Shown in pieces: positions 26,229-34,933 of a stretch of DNA of 41,487 bases (positions are counted from its first letter, which is position 1; the number at the start of each line of letters is the position of its first letter). The translations under genes and the position numbers were made by a program. The stretch is from NCBI GenBank assembly GCA_945861245.1, contig CAMAUE010000033.1, positions 1-41,487 on the forward strand, written 5' to 3'. The DNA is from Singulisphaera sp. GP187 (lineage in GTDB: Bacteria > Planctomycetota > Planctomycetia > Gemmatales > Gemmataceae). A model generated the notes under the pieces. The model was not told where the DNA came from, did no database searches, and saw nothing but the letters and a program-made list of their open reading frames with translations.

Positions 26229-28766
26229 CTACTTTCGCAGCACACGCACCGTCATCTGCGGCGATGCGTACGGGCAATTATCCGAACCGATCGCGAGGCC
26301 CACCGCGCAGGCATCCGATTTCAACGACGGCTCGGCTTTGGCTTTCGCCGTCAGCGTGATCTCCGCCTCGGTTGCCCCTGCCGGTATCATGGCCTTCGAC
26401 GATTCGACATCCACGGGCAGATTGCGCAGGTCCACCATAATCTCGCCTGCGTAGTTCTTCCGCACAGCAATCACTTTCACTTTCACCGACTCACCTGGTT
26501 TCAACTGCACGTTCGGCTGGACGACTTTCAATTCCAAGCTCAAGGGCTGGCCGATGCTCACGACGGCCACGGTGAAACGCGCCGAATCGATTGTCTTACT
26601 CACACCCATCGGGATGCCGCGGGCGAAGACATCGACCTTCGCGCCATCGCTGACCGTGGCGTCGGCCTTCACTTCGATCTCGGCAACGGTCTCACCCTTC
26701 GCCAAGGTGATCTTCTCGGCTTTCATTTTCGCGGGCAAATTGCGCAGATCGATTGTGATCGGCCCGTCGTGGCCCTTGCGTTGAGCGGTGACCTTCACTT
26801 TCGCGGAGCTGCCGTGATGCAGGTTGAGGACAATCGGCTCGACCTTGAGATCGAATAGCCCGGGCACGACTTGCACGTTCGTCGGATCGGCTTCGCGCTG
26901 CCGTCGGCCTGCCGTTACCGCCGTGGCGATGACCGTGGCATCGGCTTTCGTTTCCTTGGCGTCGAGGCTGGCGCTGAGTTCGATGTCCACGTCGCTTTGG
27001 CCGGCGGGAAGCGTGACCTTGCTCGCTTTGACGTTCGGAGGCAAGTTCTTCAGGTCCAACTCGATTGGGCCTTGATAGTCAAACCGTTGGACGGTGACAT
27101 GCAGTATCGCCGTGCTGCCAAATGTTACTTTAACGAGCTTGTCCGCCTTGAGATCAAAGAGCTTGCCGAGCACGCTGACGTTGAAGCCGGCGGAGGCGAC
27201 GGACTTGTTGGCGTTGGTTGTGCCAAAGGCATGCGGGACAGCCTTGGCCCCGCCGGTGCCTGGATCGGCGCTAAGTTCGATATCGACGCTCGTTTTATCG
27301 CGAGCAATTTCCGCTTTGGCGGCGCTGACGCCTTTGGGCAGGTTGCGCAGCTCGACGTTGATTGTGCCTTTGTAGGTCCGCCTTTCCGCGGTCACTTTGA
27401 CGGTCCCCTTTTGACCCTCGACGAGGTCGATCGTGCCGGGTTGAACATTAAGCGAAAATACGGGCAGCACGCGCAGGGCGAACTTTCCGTACTTCACGTC
27501 GCGCATCTCCCCGCCGACGCTCGCCGAGCCGAGAATTTGCACGTTGGAGGTGTCGCCAAGCGCGGCTGCGTCGTCGGCGGTGATCTCGATCTCGGCGTCT
27601 TTGCCTTGGGAAGCGATGCCGAATGATGACGCCTTGACGCCTTGGGGCAGGTTGCTCATCTCAAGGCTGATCGGGCCGTTGTAGTCCTTGGCGCGGATGG
27701 CGATGACTTTGAGCTTCGCCGTTGTACCTTGCACGACATCGAGCCGAACGGGTTGCACTTGCAGCGTGAACGGTCTACCTTCGATGCGGAGATCGAAGCT
27801 GGCGGCGGCCTGGCGTGCGTCGTCGGTCGCGCCGTTGACCTGGATCGACTTGTCAGCGGTCAGCGCATCGCCGGCGATGACAAGGTCGATCTCACCGGCC
27901 GATTGCTTCGCGGCCAAAGTAAGCGGTTTGGCCTGAACACCAATGGGCAGGTTGTCAAGCTTGATGACGATCGGGCCTTGGTAGTCTTTGCGCGTCGCGG
28001 AAACCTTGACCTTGGCTGACTGCCCGTAGGCTGACTTGACGCGGAGCGGTTCGATCTTCAGGGCAAACGGGGAGCCGAGCACATTCAGAGAGAATAGAGC
28101 CGCGCCCCGGGTTTCGCTAGCGCCGATGGCACGCACAAACGCTTTGATGTCGGCTTCGCCGGCGTTGGCAGCGGCCTTGAGCACAAACACCGCGACGTCG
28201 CTGCCTTCGGGGCCTTTGCCCAGCGTGGTCCATTCGACGCCCTTCGGCAGATCGGCGAGCTTGATTTCGACAGGCCCCTGGAACGCCTCTCGGCCACGCT
28301 GCAACGTCACTTTGACCTGGCGCGATTGGCCCGGCGCGAGCTTCAACATCGGCGGATCAAACGTGAAGGTGATCGATGGCGGCGCGATGCGGATACCGAA
28401 CGGCTTCGACGACGTCTGCACCTCGCCCGCACTGGCGAACGCGCGCACGCCGTTCGTCGTGCCGGGCTGTGTGGTCGGATCGGCAACGATCTCGACCTCG
28501 CCAACGGTTTCCTTCGCGGGAATGACGACCGATTTCGCCGACACGCCTACTGGCAGGTCGCGCAATTCGACACGCACGGCATCGGTGAGGTTCTTGCGTG
28601 CGATCGTGATCCTGAACTTTGACGCCAAGCCCGGTTCGACGCGGATGCCGGTGTCGGCCTCCACGGCCGTGATCTCCGGCGTGGCATCCACCTGCACGCT
28701 CGGCGGCCTTCGGCAACCCGCCAAGACACAGGCGAGGATCAGCGTGGATACGATGCGGGAATGCAT
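26229..28766 (-). CDS. Large lipoprotein built of eight beta-sandwich-like repeats
   Basis: An 845-residue protein. A signal peptide with lipobox VLAGC (MHSRIVSTLILACVLAGC) implies a lipid-anchored surface or periplasmic protein. The rest is eight repeats of about 90-105 residues, each with a Val/Lys-rich strand pair, then an (L/D)xNLPxGV core (for example LRNLPKGVSA, LDNLPIGVQA, LKNLPPNVKA) and an acidic strand such as VDIELSAD. The pattern resembles Ig-like or CARDB/NPCBM-associated folds, but I cannot name a family. The first repeat is the most divergent. The ATG at 28766 has GGAG eight bases upstream. No partner is evident; galM is upstream on the same strand. Confidence 0.88.
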   Translation of the reverse strand: MHSRIVSTLILACVLAGCRRPPSVQVDATPEITAVEADTGIRVEPGLASKFRITIARKNLTDAVRVELRDLPVGVSAKSVVIPAKETVGEVEIVADPTTQPGTTNGVRAFASAGEVQTSSKPFGIRIAPPSITFTFDPPMLKLAPGQSRQVKVTLQRGREAFQGPVEIKLADLPKGVEWTTLGKGPEGSDVAVFVLKAAANAGEADIKAFVRAIGASETRGAALFSLNVLGSPFALKIEPLRVKSAYGQSAKVKVSATRKDYQGPIVIKLDNLPIGVQAKPLTLAAKQSAGEIDLVIAGDALTADKSIQVNGATDDARQAAASFDLRIEGRPFTLQVQPVRLDVVQGTTAKLKVIAIRAKDYNGPISLEMSNLPQGVKASSFGIASQGKDAEIEITADDAAALGDTSNVQILGSASVGGEMRDVKYGKFALRVLPVFSLNVQPGTIDLVEGQKGTVKVTAERRTYKGTINVELRNLPKGVSAAKAEIARDKTSVDIELSADPGTGGAKAVPHAFGTTNANKSVASAGFNVSVLGKLFDLKADKLVKVTFGSTAILHVTVQRFDYQGPIELDLKNLPPNVKASKVTLPAGQSDVDIELSASLDAKETKADATVIATAVTAGRRQREADPTNVQVVPGLFDLKVEPIVLNLHHGSSAKVKVTAQRKGHDGPITIDLRNLPAKMKAEKITLAKGETVAEIEVKADATVSDGAKVDVFARGIPMGVSKTIDSARFTVAVVSIGQPLSLELKVVQPNVQLKPGESVKVKVIAVRKNYAGEIMVDLRNLPVDVESSKAMIPAGATEAEITLTAKAKAEPSLKSDACAVGLAIGSDNCPYASPQMTVRVLRK

Positions 28767-28794
28767 GACAAAATCTCCAACCAAATGATACTTC

Positions 28795-28880
28795 GTTTAG
28801 CCGCTCGCCTTCGGCGAGCGCGGACGTGGCGCACCATCGAATACAACATGCCCGCGCTCGCCTAAGGCAAGCGGCTAAAC
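28795..28880. repeat. Inverted repeat, GCCGCTCGCC family
   Basis: Arms 28795-28823 and 28851-28880 start GTTTAGCCGCTCGCCTTCGG and pair imperfectly around about 27 bases. It ends two bases before the galM stop codon, so it is at the 3' end of galM and upstream of the lipoprotein gene. Confidence 0.88.
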
Positions 28881-28881
28881 A

Positions 28882-29991
28882 CTACTCCACCGAGAACGCG
28901 TAGATGCAAGTGTGGGCATACGTGTGCGAGGGATGCACGATGATCGGGGGAAACGCTGCCTGATTCACCGAATCGGGGAAGTGCACCGTCTCCAGGCAGA
29001 GGCCGCTGCGGAGCTTGTATTCGCCGCCGTTGCCTTTCTGACCGAACAGGAAGTTGCCCGAGTAGAACTGCACGCCGGGCTGCGTCGTCGACACCGTCAG
29101 CGTGCGGCCCGATTGCGGATCGCGCAGCTTGGCGGCGAACGTCGGGGCCGCTTCGCGCTTCGTCAGCGCGTAGCAATGGTCGTAACCCTTGGCGCCGGTG
29201 TCGATCAGCTTTTCGATTCGCGATCCGATGCGCGTTGGCTTGTTGAAGTCCATGATCGTGTTCTTCACCGGCGCGAGTTTGCCCGTCGGGATCAACGTCT
29301 CATCGACGGGGACATATTCGTTGGCGGCGATCATCAATTCGTGATCGAGCACTGTCGGCGAACCGGCGCCGGCGAGATTGAAGTAGGCGTGGTTCGTGAG
29401 ATTGACGGGCGTCGCCTTGTCGGTCGTCGCCTTCCAGGAGATTTGCAGCTCGTTGTTGGCCGATAGGGCGTAGCGCGTCTCGATCTTCAGCGTGCCGGGA
29501 TAGCCTTCTTCGCCGTCGGGGCTGGTGTAGGTGAGTTGAAGCACATTGGAGTCGCCGAGGACCGCCGCCTTCCACACGACTTTGTCGAGGCTGCGCTTCA
29601 CGCCGCCGTGAAGGTGGTTCGGCCCGTTGTTGACGGCGACTTTGTACTGCTTGCCGTCGAGCGTGAACAGGCCCTTGGCGATGCGATTGGCGACACGGCC
29701 GGTGGTGCAGCCGAAGTATTGGTTCTTGTCGGTCTGATAGTCGGCGACATTGTCGAAGCCGAACGCGACGTTGGCGAACTTGCCGTTCTTGTCGAGCGCG
29801 TGGATTTCGGTGATGGTGGCGCCGAGCGTCATGATCTTGACGATCACGCCGTTCTTGTTGGTCAGCGTATAGGTCTCGACAGCCGTCCCGTCGGCGGTTT
29901 TGCCGAACGACGTCGGGCCTTTAATCTGCGCCGACGCGGCACTGACGCATGTGGAAGCGATAATCACAGCAGTGGTCCATCGTGAGAACAT
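28882..29991 (-). CDS. galM: Aldose 1-epimerase (galactose mutarotase), exported
   Basis: A 369-residue galactose mutarotase-type enzyme that interconverts alpha and beta anomers of hexoses. It carries a signal peptide (MFSRWTTAVIIASTCVSAASA), so it should act in the periplasm. Family motifs are GRVANRIAKG, NNGPNHLHGG with the substrate His, LTNHAYFNLAG with the catalytic His, and GLCLETVHFPDS with the catalytic Glu. Length is usual once the leader is allowed for. It is bracketed by GCCGCTCGCC-type repeats on both sides and has no sugar-pathway neighbours. Confidence 0.95.
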   Translation of the reverse strand: MFSRWTTAVIIASTCVSAASAQIKGPTSFGKTADGTAVETYTLTNKNGVIVKIMTLGATITEIHALDKNGKFANVAFGFDNVADYQTDKNQYFGCTTGRVANRIAKGLFTLDGKQYKVAVNNGPNHLHGGVKRSLDKVVWKAAVLGDSNVLQLTYTSPDGEEGYPGTLKIETRYALSANNELQISWKATTDKATPVNLTNHAYFNLAGAGSPTVLDHELMIAANEYVPVDETLIPTGKLAPVKNTIMDFNKPTRIGSRIEKLIDTGAKGYDHCYALTKREAAPTFAAKLRDPQSGRTLTVSTTQPGVQFYSGNFLFGQKGNGGEYKLRSGLCLETVHFPDSVNQAAFPPIIVHPSHTYAHTCIYAFSVE

Positions 29992-30013
29992 GAAAGGCTC
30001 CTGGGTGGGATAC

Positions 30014-30113
30014 GTTTAGCCGTTCGCCTGGGGCGAACGCGGAAGGCGTGATCGTTCACATTATATCGTCGGTAAACGCAGTGTCCGCCTTCGACAAAGG
30101 CGAACGGCTAAAC
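30014..30113. repeat. Inverted repeat, GCCGTTCGCC variant
   Basis: Arms 30014-30043 (GTTTAGCCGTTCGCCTGGGG at the start) and 30084-30113 pair imperfectly around about 40 bases. It is a sequence variant of the GCCGCTCGCC family with compensating changes in both arms, which points to selection for pairing. It ends four bases before the permease stop. Confidence 0.87.
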
Positions 30114-30117
30114 AGAA

Positions 30118-31611
30118 TCAAGGGGTAGTCAGTTTTTTGCCGCCGAACTCAATGCAGTAAACCGCAGCGCCGACACCGATGAAACCGACGGCGATCAGCG
30201 ACTCGGTGGTCTGCGTATAGAACATATTTCCAAGCACTGCCGCCATCGCGAGAATGTAAACGATTGGGACGAACGGATACCCCCAGCAGCGATACGGCAG
30301 ATCGACGGTGCCGACCGGATACTGCCGACGCACCATGAAAATCGACGCAACGGCGAGCGTTTCAAACGCCACGGCTCCGAACATGGCGTAGTCGGTCAGC
30401 ACGTTGAAGAGTTCCTTCCGCATCGCACCGAAATAGTTGAGCAATGACGCCCCGAGCACCAGCAGCACGCTCCATCCGGTCAGGACTGCGAGGGCGCTGA
30501 AAGGCGTACCCCATTTGCTATGCAGGTGATGCAGGCCACGCGGCGCCAGGCCATCGGCTGCCATTGCGACGAGCAAACGTGGGCCGACCAGAAGGTTGCC
30601 GTTCAATGCGCCGAATACGGAAATCAGCAATGCCAGCGAGGCCAACAGGAGACCGACACGCCCGAGCAGCCGTTCGCTAAAGATCGTGGCGACCGGAGTG
30701 TTGACGCCCTCGAAAACCATCACCGAGCGGGGTACGGCGAGGTGATACGCGACATTCACCGAAACATACAGTACGATGATCGCCAGCGTGCCCATCATAA
30801 ACGCGAGCGGCAGATTTCGATTTGGGTTCTTCACCTCACCCGCCATCGGTGCGAGATTCATCCAGCCGTGATAGGCCCAAAGGATACCAACCAAGGCGCC
30901 GCCAAAATCGCTCAGACTGATATCGCGAACCCTTTCGGGCCAGATCGGCTGCAGGCGATCGAGCGACACGGCACTCGGATCGCTCGCAAACGCAAGGTAG
31001 ACGAACGGCGCCAGGGCAATGCACAGCAGCGAACCGACTTTCACGGTCGTCACGATCAGCTGCAACCCGCCGCCCAGCCGGGTGCCCCGCGCGTTGACGA
31101 GGGCGAGGACGAAGATCACCGTCACCGTCACGGCTTGTTTCATCCAGAAACTGAGGACCGGATTGTCGTTATGAGCATCATTGACGGCGTAGCGCAGGAT
31201 GCCATGAAACGCTTCGGTGAAAACGCTGGCCAGGGCGGCGATGGAGCCCGACCGAATGATCCAGAACTCGACCCAACCCCACAGGAAGCCGGCCCATCGG
31301 CCATAGCCCTCGCGCAGAAACACATAGTTCCCACCCGCCTTCGGGTGTACGATCGCGATCTCGGCGAGAACGAGCGAGCCGAGGAATGAAAGTAAACCGA
31401 CGAGAACCCAGGCAACGATAATCAGGCCAAAATGGGCGTCGACCTCGATTTGCTTGCCATCTTCGGAAAAGGTGGATAGCGATCGAGCGACGGCCTCGGG
31501 TTTCTTGAACACGCCCGAGCCGATGACGGTGCCGATGACGATTGCCGTCGCCATCCACGCACCGAGTACGCGTGGCAATGTATCTGGTTCAGCCGGCTTG
31601 GAATCGTTCAT
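30118..31611 (-). CDS. APC-family amino-acid permease
   Basis: A 497-residue inner-membrane transporter with about 12 membrane helices. The first helix carries the APC glycine motif GTVIGSGVF, followed by KKPEAVARSL. The family motif in helix 3 is ELAIVHPKAGGNYVF-like, here AEIAIVHPKAGGNYVFLREG. An insert after helix 1 (STFSEDGKQIEVDAHFG) is larger than in most members. Substrate is unknown; the closest style is the LAT/cationic amino-acid exchanger branch. It is the middle of a - strand run but separated from its neighbours by repeats. Confidence 0.93.
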   Translation of the reverse strand: MNDSKPAEPDTLPRVLGAWMATAIVIGTVIGSGVFKKPEAVARSLSTFSEDGKQIEVDAHFGLIIVAWVLVGLLSFLGSLVLAEIAIVHPKAGGNYVFLREGYGRWAGFLWGWVEFWIIRSGSIAALASVFTEAFHGILRYAVNDAHNDNPVLSFWMKQAVTVTVIFVLALVNARGTRLGGGLQLIVTTVKVGSLLCIALAPFVYLAFASDPSAVSLDRLQPIWPERVRDISLSDFGGALVGILWAYHGWMNLAPMAGEVKNPNRNLPLAFMMGTLAIIVLYVSVNVAYHLAVPRSVMVFEGVNTPVATIFSERLLGRVGLLLASLALLISVFGALNGNLLVGPRLLVAMAADGLAPRGLHHLHSKWGTPFSALAVLTGWSVLLVLGASLLNYFGAMRKELFNVLTDYAMFGAVAFETLAVASIFMVRRQYPVGTVDLPYRCWGYPFVPIVYILAMAAVLGNMFYTQTTESLIAVGFIGVGAAVYCIEFGGKKLTTP

Positions 31612-31643
31612 GGGTGCTGTTCTCGTGTTGATTCAGTTGCTGA

Positions 31644-31731
31644 ATTGTCAGAGCCACGCACGCAGTACCTGTTCGGAGCGCATCGCGAATGAAAAATCAA
31701 AACCACTTACTGCGTGCGTGGCTCTGACAAT
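31644..31731. repeat. Perfect 24-bp inverted repeat, GAGCCACGCACG family
   Basis: Arms 31644-31667 and 31708-31731 are exact reverse complements around 40 bases; the arm is built on TCAGAGCCACGCACGCAGTA. The right arm overlaps the last codons of the Sua5 gene and supplies its TAA stop (31707-31709). Relative of the element at 12691-12750. Confidence 0.9.
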
Positions 31732-32702
31732 GACGCGCGCCGCAAGCGATCGCGCACCGCCAACCAGGCGTCGTCGTCGGGCGGCGCTTCGACGATGATG
31801 CGCTCCAGGCCGAGCGAATCAATATGGTGCAGGGCGGCGTATAGGCGTGCGGAGTAGCTTACCGGATCGGCCGGCAAAAGGACACGTGAAACGCCGGGAA
31901 CTTCGCCTTCGTCTCTGTGCGTCAGCCAACCGATGCGGGCACCATCAGCGGTCAGCGTTTCGATGTGTCGTCGGCTCGTGGTCGCAATCGTCAGCGGCGT
32001 GCGCGGCGAATAGTGTCGCGCCATCTGTCCTGGCGATCGCGCGGGTGCGTCGTCGCCAACCGAACCCGCACGTTGGATCGAGCCGACGATGGCTTCGATC
32101 TCGGCAATCGTCACCAAACCGGGTCGCAGCAAGGTCGGCGGATTCGTGGTCACGTCGAGCACCGTCGATTCCAGTCCGCCACTCGTCGGCCCGCCGTCGA
32201 GAATGAGGTCGATGCGATCCGAGAGACTTCGTTGGACATGCTCTGCCGTAGTGGGTGAAAGCTCGGTCGAACGATTCGCGCTGGGAGCGGCTATTGGTAC
32301 ACCACAGGAACGCAGCAATGCCAGCGCGACGGGATGCGCGGGAATCCGCAACGCGACCGTCGGCCCGCCCGCAGTGACGATGTCGGGCACACAGGGCGCT
32401 TTCGGTAAAACGAGCGTCAACGGTCCAGGCCAAAACCGATCGGCGAGATGCGTTGCCGAGTCAGGCCAGTCGGCGACGAGCTTCTTCGCGTGGATGCGGT
32501 CGGCGACATGCACGATGACGGGGTTCGTCGCCGGCCGACCCTTCGCGGCGAAGATGCGCGCGACGGCGTCGGCGTCAAGCGCATTCGCGCCCAGGCCGTA
32601 GACCGTCTCGGTGGGAAACGCAACGAGGCAGCCCGCGCGAAGGAGCGTCGCGGCTCGCCCGATGGCATGGGGATCGGTGGCAGGAAGCGTGTCGGTTTGC
32701 AT
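31707..32702 (-). CDS. tsaC: Threonylcarbamoyl-AMP synthase (Sua5/TsaC type)
   Basis: Makes the L-threonylcarbamoyl-AMP used for the t6A modification of tRNAs that read ANN codons. The 331-residue protein is the long Sua5 form: a YrdC domain (VAFPTETVYGLGANA, KGRPATNPVIVHV, RFWPGPLTLVL, IAAPSANRSTELSP) followed by the Sua5 C-terminal domain (SPGQMARHYSPRTPL). The ATG at 32702 is preferred over a TTG four codons upstream; neither has a clear ribosome binding site. The final residues SEPRTQ and the stop are encoded by an inverted repeat, so the tail is not ancestral. It is between the permease and a Ser/Thr kinase. Confidence 0.95.
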   Translation of the reverse strand: MQTDTLPATDPHAIGRAATLLRAGCLVAFPTETVYGLGANALDADAVARIFAAKGRPATNPVIVHVADRIHAKKLVADWPDSATHLADRFWPGPLTLVLPKAPCVPDIVTAGGPTVALRIPAHPVALALLRSCGVPIAAPSANRSTELSPTTAEHVQRSLSDRIDLILDGGPTSGGLESTVLDVTTNPPTLLRPGLVTIAEIEAIVGSIQRAGSVGDDAPARSPGQMARHYSPRTPLTIATTSRRHIETLTADGARIGWLTHRDEGEVPGVSRVLLPADPVSYSARLYAALHHIDSLGLERIIVEAPPDDDAWLAVRDRLRRASLSEPRTQ

Positions 32703-32725
32703 GATGCAGTTCAAGCCCGGCGGGC

Positions 32726-32782
32726 GAGGTGCTCCGAACCGCTGGGATCATCCCAACGCGACCCCAAGGGTTCGGAGTATAC
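32726..32782. repeat. Inverted repeat, GAGGTGCTCCGAACC family
   Basis: Arms 32726-32748 and about 32761-32782 pair imperfectly (CTCCGAACC against GGTTCGGAG). It is upstream of the Sua5 gene and touches the next element at 32775. Confidence 0.75.
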
Positions 32783-32940
32783 TTTGCACGGTAGAAATTG
32801 TCGCTTTTCCGAACGGATCAAAACATTTCCGAGCCGCGACCGTAAGGAAACGGCCGACATAATCCGCACGGCATCCTGTCGGCCGCTCCCTTACGGTCGC
32901 GGCTCGGAAAAGCGTCAAACTCACCCGTCAAAGGTATACC
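32775..32940. repeat. Nested palindromic element of about 165 bp, copy 2
   Basis: The inner arms 32826-32859 and 32877-32910 pair with two mismatches in 34; they start TTTCCGAGCCGCGACCGTAA. The outer sequence GTATACTTTGCACGG (32777 onward) and CAAAGGTATAC (about 32927-32938) are also inversely related, so the element is a palindrome within a palindrome. The copy at 20845-21012 shares both inner arms and flanks. No coding sequence is seen. Limits are approximate. Confidence 0.82.
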
Positions 32941-32956
32941 TCATCCGCTGGGCTTG

Positions 32957-33811
32957 TTACTTCGGCGCCGGTACGCTTTTGTAGACGCGAATCTGATTCA
33001 GAGCTTTTAGCACTTCGTGAAAACTCTCCGGGCGATCCTCGCGTTTCTTCGCCAAACAGCGCAGGACCAGATTGCTAAACTCGGGCGTCAGGTCTTTGTT
33101 GTAGCTTATCAACGTCGCAGGCACCTCGATACAATGTTTCGCCAACAGCTCCTGCTGCGATGATGCCCGGAATGGCGGACGATAGGTTGTCAGTTCGTAA
33201 AGAGTCGCACCGTAGCTGTAGATGTCGGCCCGCCCGTCAAGCATCTCGCCACGGATCTGTTCGGGTGACATGTAGCTGCGCGTGCCCTGGATAAAGCCCT
33301 TGCGGTGAAAAAGCTTGTTGAAAAAGGTCGGCGCGACGATTCTCCGGGCGATGGCGAAGTCGATGATTCGCAGCTCGCCTGCCGCATTGACCAGCAGGTT
33401 GTCGGGTTTGATATCGCGATGCACCCAACCGCTGGCGTTCATATAGGCGAGCCCCGTCGCGGCCTGCTTGAAGATGCTGTCCGCCCGTTCGCGGATAAAA
33501 TCATACTGTTTGTTGACGATGCGCGACTTGAGGCTGCCCGCCGGAAAATACTCCATGACGAAGTAATGGTCCGTCGAATCCTCGGAGACGTAGGAGATGC
33601 GGATGACATTGGGGTGTGTCATTTCTTTGCCGACCGCTGCCTCGTGATAGAGCATCTTCTTGGATTGCCCGTCCTTGGCCATCCCGGGCAGCAGCAACTT
33701 CATGGCGAAATGGCGGTGGCTGGAAGTCTCGACGACCTCCCAGACCTGGCTGTTATTGCCGGTCTGCAAGCACTTCACAAGTTTATAATCGCCGATTTTA
33801 TCTTCTGACAT
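32957..33811 (-). CDS. Eukaryote-like Ser/Thr protein kinase, DFG changed to DFA
   Basis: A 284-residue cytosolic kinase domain with no sensor or membrane extension. The P-loop is LQTGNNSQVWEV, the ATP-anchoring Lys is K38 in FAMKLL, the catalytic loop is WVHRDIKPDNLLV, and the activation segment ends in GTRSYMSPEQIRG. The metal-binding DFG triplet reads DFA (residues 151-153 in IIDFAIAR). Other catalytic residues are intact, so it may still be active. Substrate is unknown. It is upstream of Sua5 and downstream of the ferredoxin-NADP reductase on the same strand, with repeats on both sides. Confidence 0.93.
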   Translation of the reverse strand: MSEDKIGDYKLVKCLQTGNNSQVWEVVETSSHRHFAMKLLLPGMAKDGQSKKMLYHEAAVGKEMTHPNVIRISYVSEDSTDHYFVMEYFPAGSLKSRIVNKQYDFIRERADSIFKQAATGLAYMNASGWVHRDIKPDNLLVNAAGELRIIDFAIARRIVAPTFFNKLFHRKGFIQGTRSYMSPEQIRGEMLDGRADIYSYGATLYELTTYRPPFRASSQQELLAKHCIEVPATLISYNKDLTPEFSNLVLRCLAKKREDRPESFHEVLKALNQIRVYKSVPAPK

Positions 33812-33833
33812 GTTTCGCTCGAATTAGTCTGTA

Positions 33834-33922
33834 GTCAGTGGTCCTTGGTCCGTAGTATATTTTGCTGGGACGAAATCTCTAGAGATTGGGAGAGAGCTAA
33901 GTTCCACGGACCACGGACTATT
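33834..33922. repeat. Imperfect inverted repeat, GTCCGTGGTC type
   Basis: GTCAGTGGTCCTTGGTCCG (33834-33852) faces CGGACCACGGACTA (33907-33920). The spacer includes the self-complementary CTCTAGAGAT. The element overlaps the stop of the ferredoxin-NADP reductase gene (33921). The sequence type is a common short intergenic repeat. Confidence 0.7.
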
Positions 33923-34850
33923 ACCAATATTCCTCCAAGTGGACGTTTCCTTTCAGTTTAACACTCGGCTGGTCCATCTGGAAGCCGCGTTGGGTGAGAA
34001 TTTCGATGAGACCCAAGGGCTGGGGGAAGACGAATTTGCCGGTCGTCTTGTCGATGTTGGGGACGCCGATCATTTTTGGATTGCCGCACAGATACACATG
34101 GGTGCAAGCGGGATCGAGTTTGGCGCCGAGTCGTTCTTCGAGTTGCCCGCTAGTGATGAGGTCCTGGATATAGACCTTCTGGTTCACCGTGGTAGCTTCG
34201 CGCGTGGTGAGACTGGCGTAAGCGTAGTTCGGATACCGACGGGCCAAGTCCTCGTGAATGCTTAAATAGCCCAGGTCCTGCTTGAAACGGACACAGCAAG
34301 CCGAGAGGATTCGGCCATCGTGGCTATTATTGAGCAATTCCCACAGCATGTAGTTATGAGGCGCCTCGCCCGTGCCCGTCGAGAGGAAGACGATATTGTC
34401 GGTCGGCTTGACCGTTTCGAGCGTGAAATGGCCGGCGATCTTTTCGCCCAGGAACACACGATCGCCCGACTTTAGCGTAAACAGGCGAGGCGTGAGGGCC
34501 GGCGCGGCTTTGTCTGCCTGTCGCACGAGGACGATGTAGAACTCCAGCCACTCCCGGCTGGTCTCGGCGTACAGATCACCGGCATCATTGAGCACGGACG
34601 AGCTAATCGAATAGGCCCGGCGAATGAGTTTGACCTCGTCGCCGGCCTTTGGATTCTCTTCCTGACAGTCCGGCGCACGCACCTCCCAGTGTCCCAAGCC
34701 GAGCGTTGAATATTGCCCTGGTCGATGTTTCGCTACGCCGGCGTCCGGTTTGACGCGAATGATCATCAAATCTGGATTGGCGAATCGAATGGAAACAACC
34801 GTGGCGTTGTAATGTTTCGTGCGAAGGGCGTTGATTTCATCCAAAGTCAT
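33921..34850 (-). CDS. fpr: Ferredoxin/flavodoxin-NADP reductase
   Basis: A 309-residue FAD enzyme that moves electrons between NADPH and ferredoxin or flavodoxin. The FAD site is RRAYSISSS, the NADP-binding segment is STGTGEAPHNYML, the C-terminal nucleotide motif is YLCGNPKMIG, and it ends in the Trp-terminated tail VHLEEYW, as in bacterial Fpr proteins. It is longer than E. coli Fpr (248) because of an internal insert between the FAD and NADP parts and longer loops. It could supply electrons to the Rieske oxygenase far upstream, but nothing in the window links them. The ATG at 34850 has no clear ribosome binding site. Confidence 0.92.
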   Translation of the reverse strand: MTLDEINALRTKHYNATVVSIRFANPDLMIIRVKPDAGVAKHRPGQYSTLGLGHWEVRAPDCQEENPKAGDEVKLIRRAYSISSSVLNDAGDLYAETSREWLEFYIVLVRQADKAAPALTPRLFTLKSGDRVFLGEKIAGHFTLETVKPTDNIVFLSTGTGEAPHNYMLWELLNNSHDGRILSACCVRFKQDLGYLSIHEDLARRYPNYAYASLTTREATTVNQKVYIQDLITSGQLEERLGAKLDPACTHVYLCGNPKMIGVPNIDKTTGKFVFPQPLGLIEILTQRGFQMDQPSVKLKGNVHLEEYW

Positions 34851-34890
34851 ATTCGGGAACCTGGGAGAGATGGAGAGAACGAGTGACGCT

Positions 34891-34920
34891 GTTTAGCCGT
34901 TCGCCTTTGGCGAGTGCGCT
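34891..34920. repeat. Half element, GCCGTTCGCCTTTGGCGAG
   Basis: One self-complementary arm of the GCCGTTCGCC family (GTTTAGCCGTTCGCC...GGCGAGTGCG). No second arm follows; instead, the stop of the xylose-isomerase-like gene is 14 bases away. Likely a decayed or half-deleted element at another 3' end. Confidence 0.65.
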
Positions 34921-34933
34921 CGATAGCGTGTTT

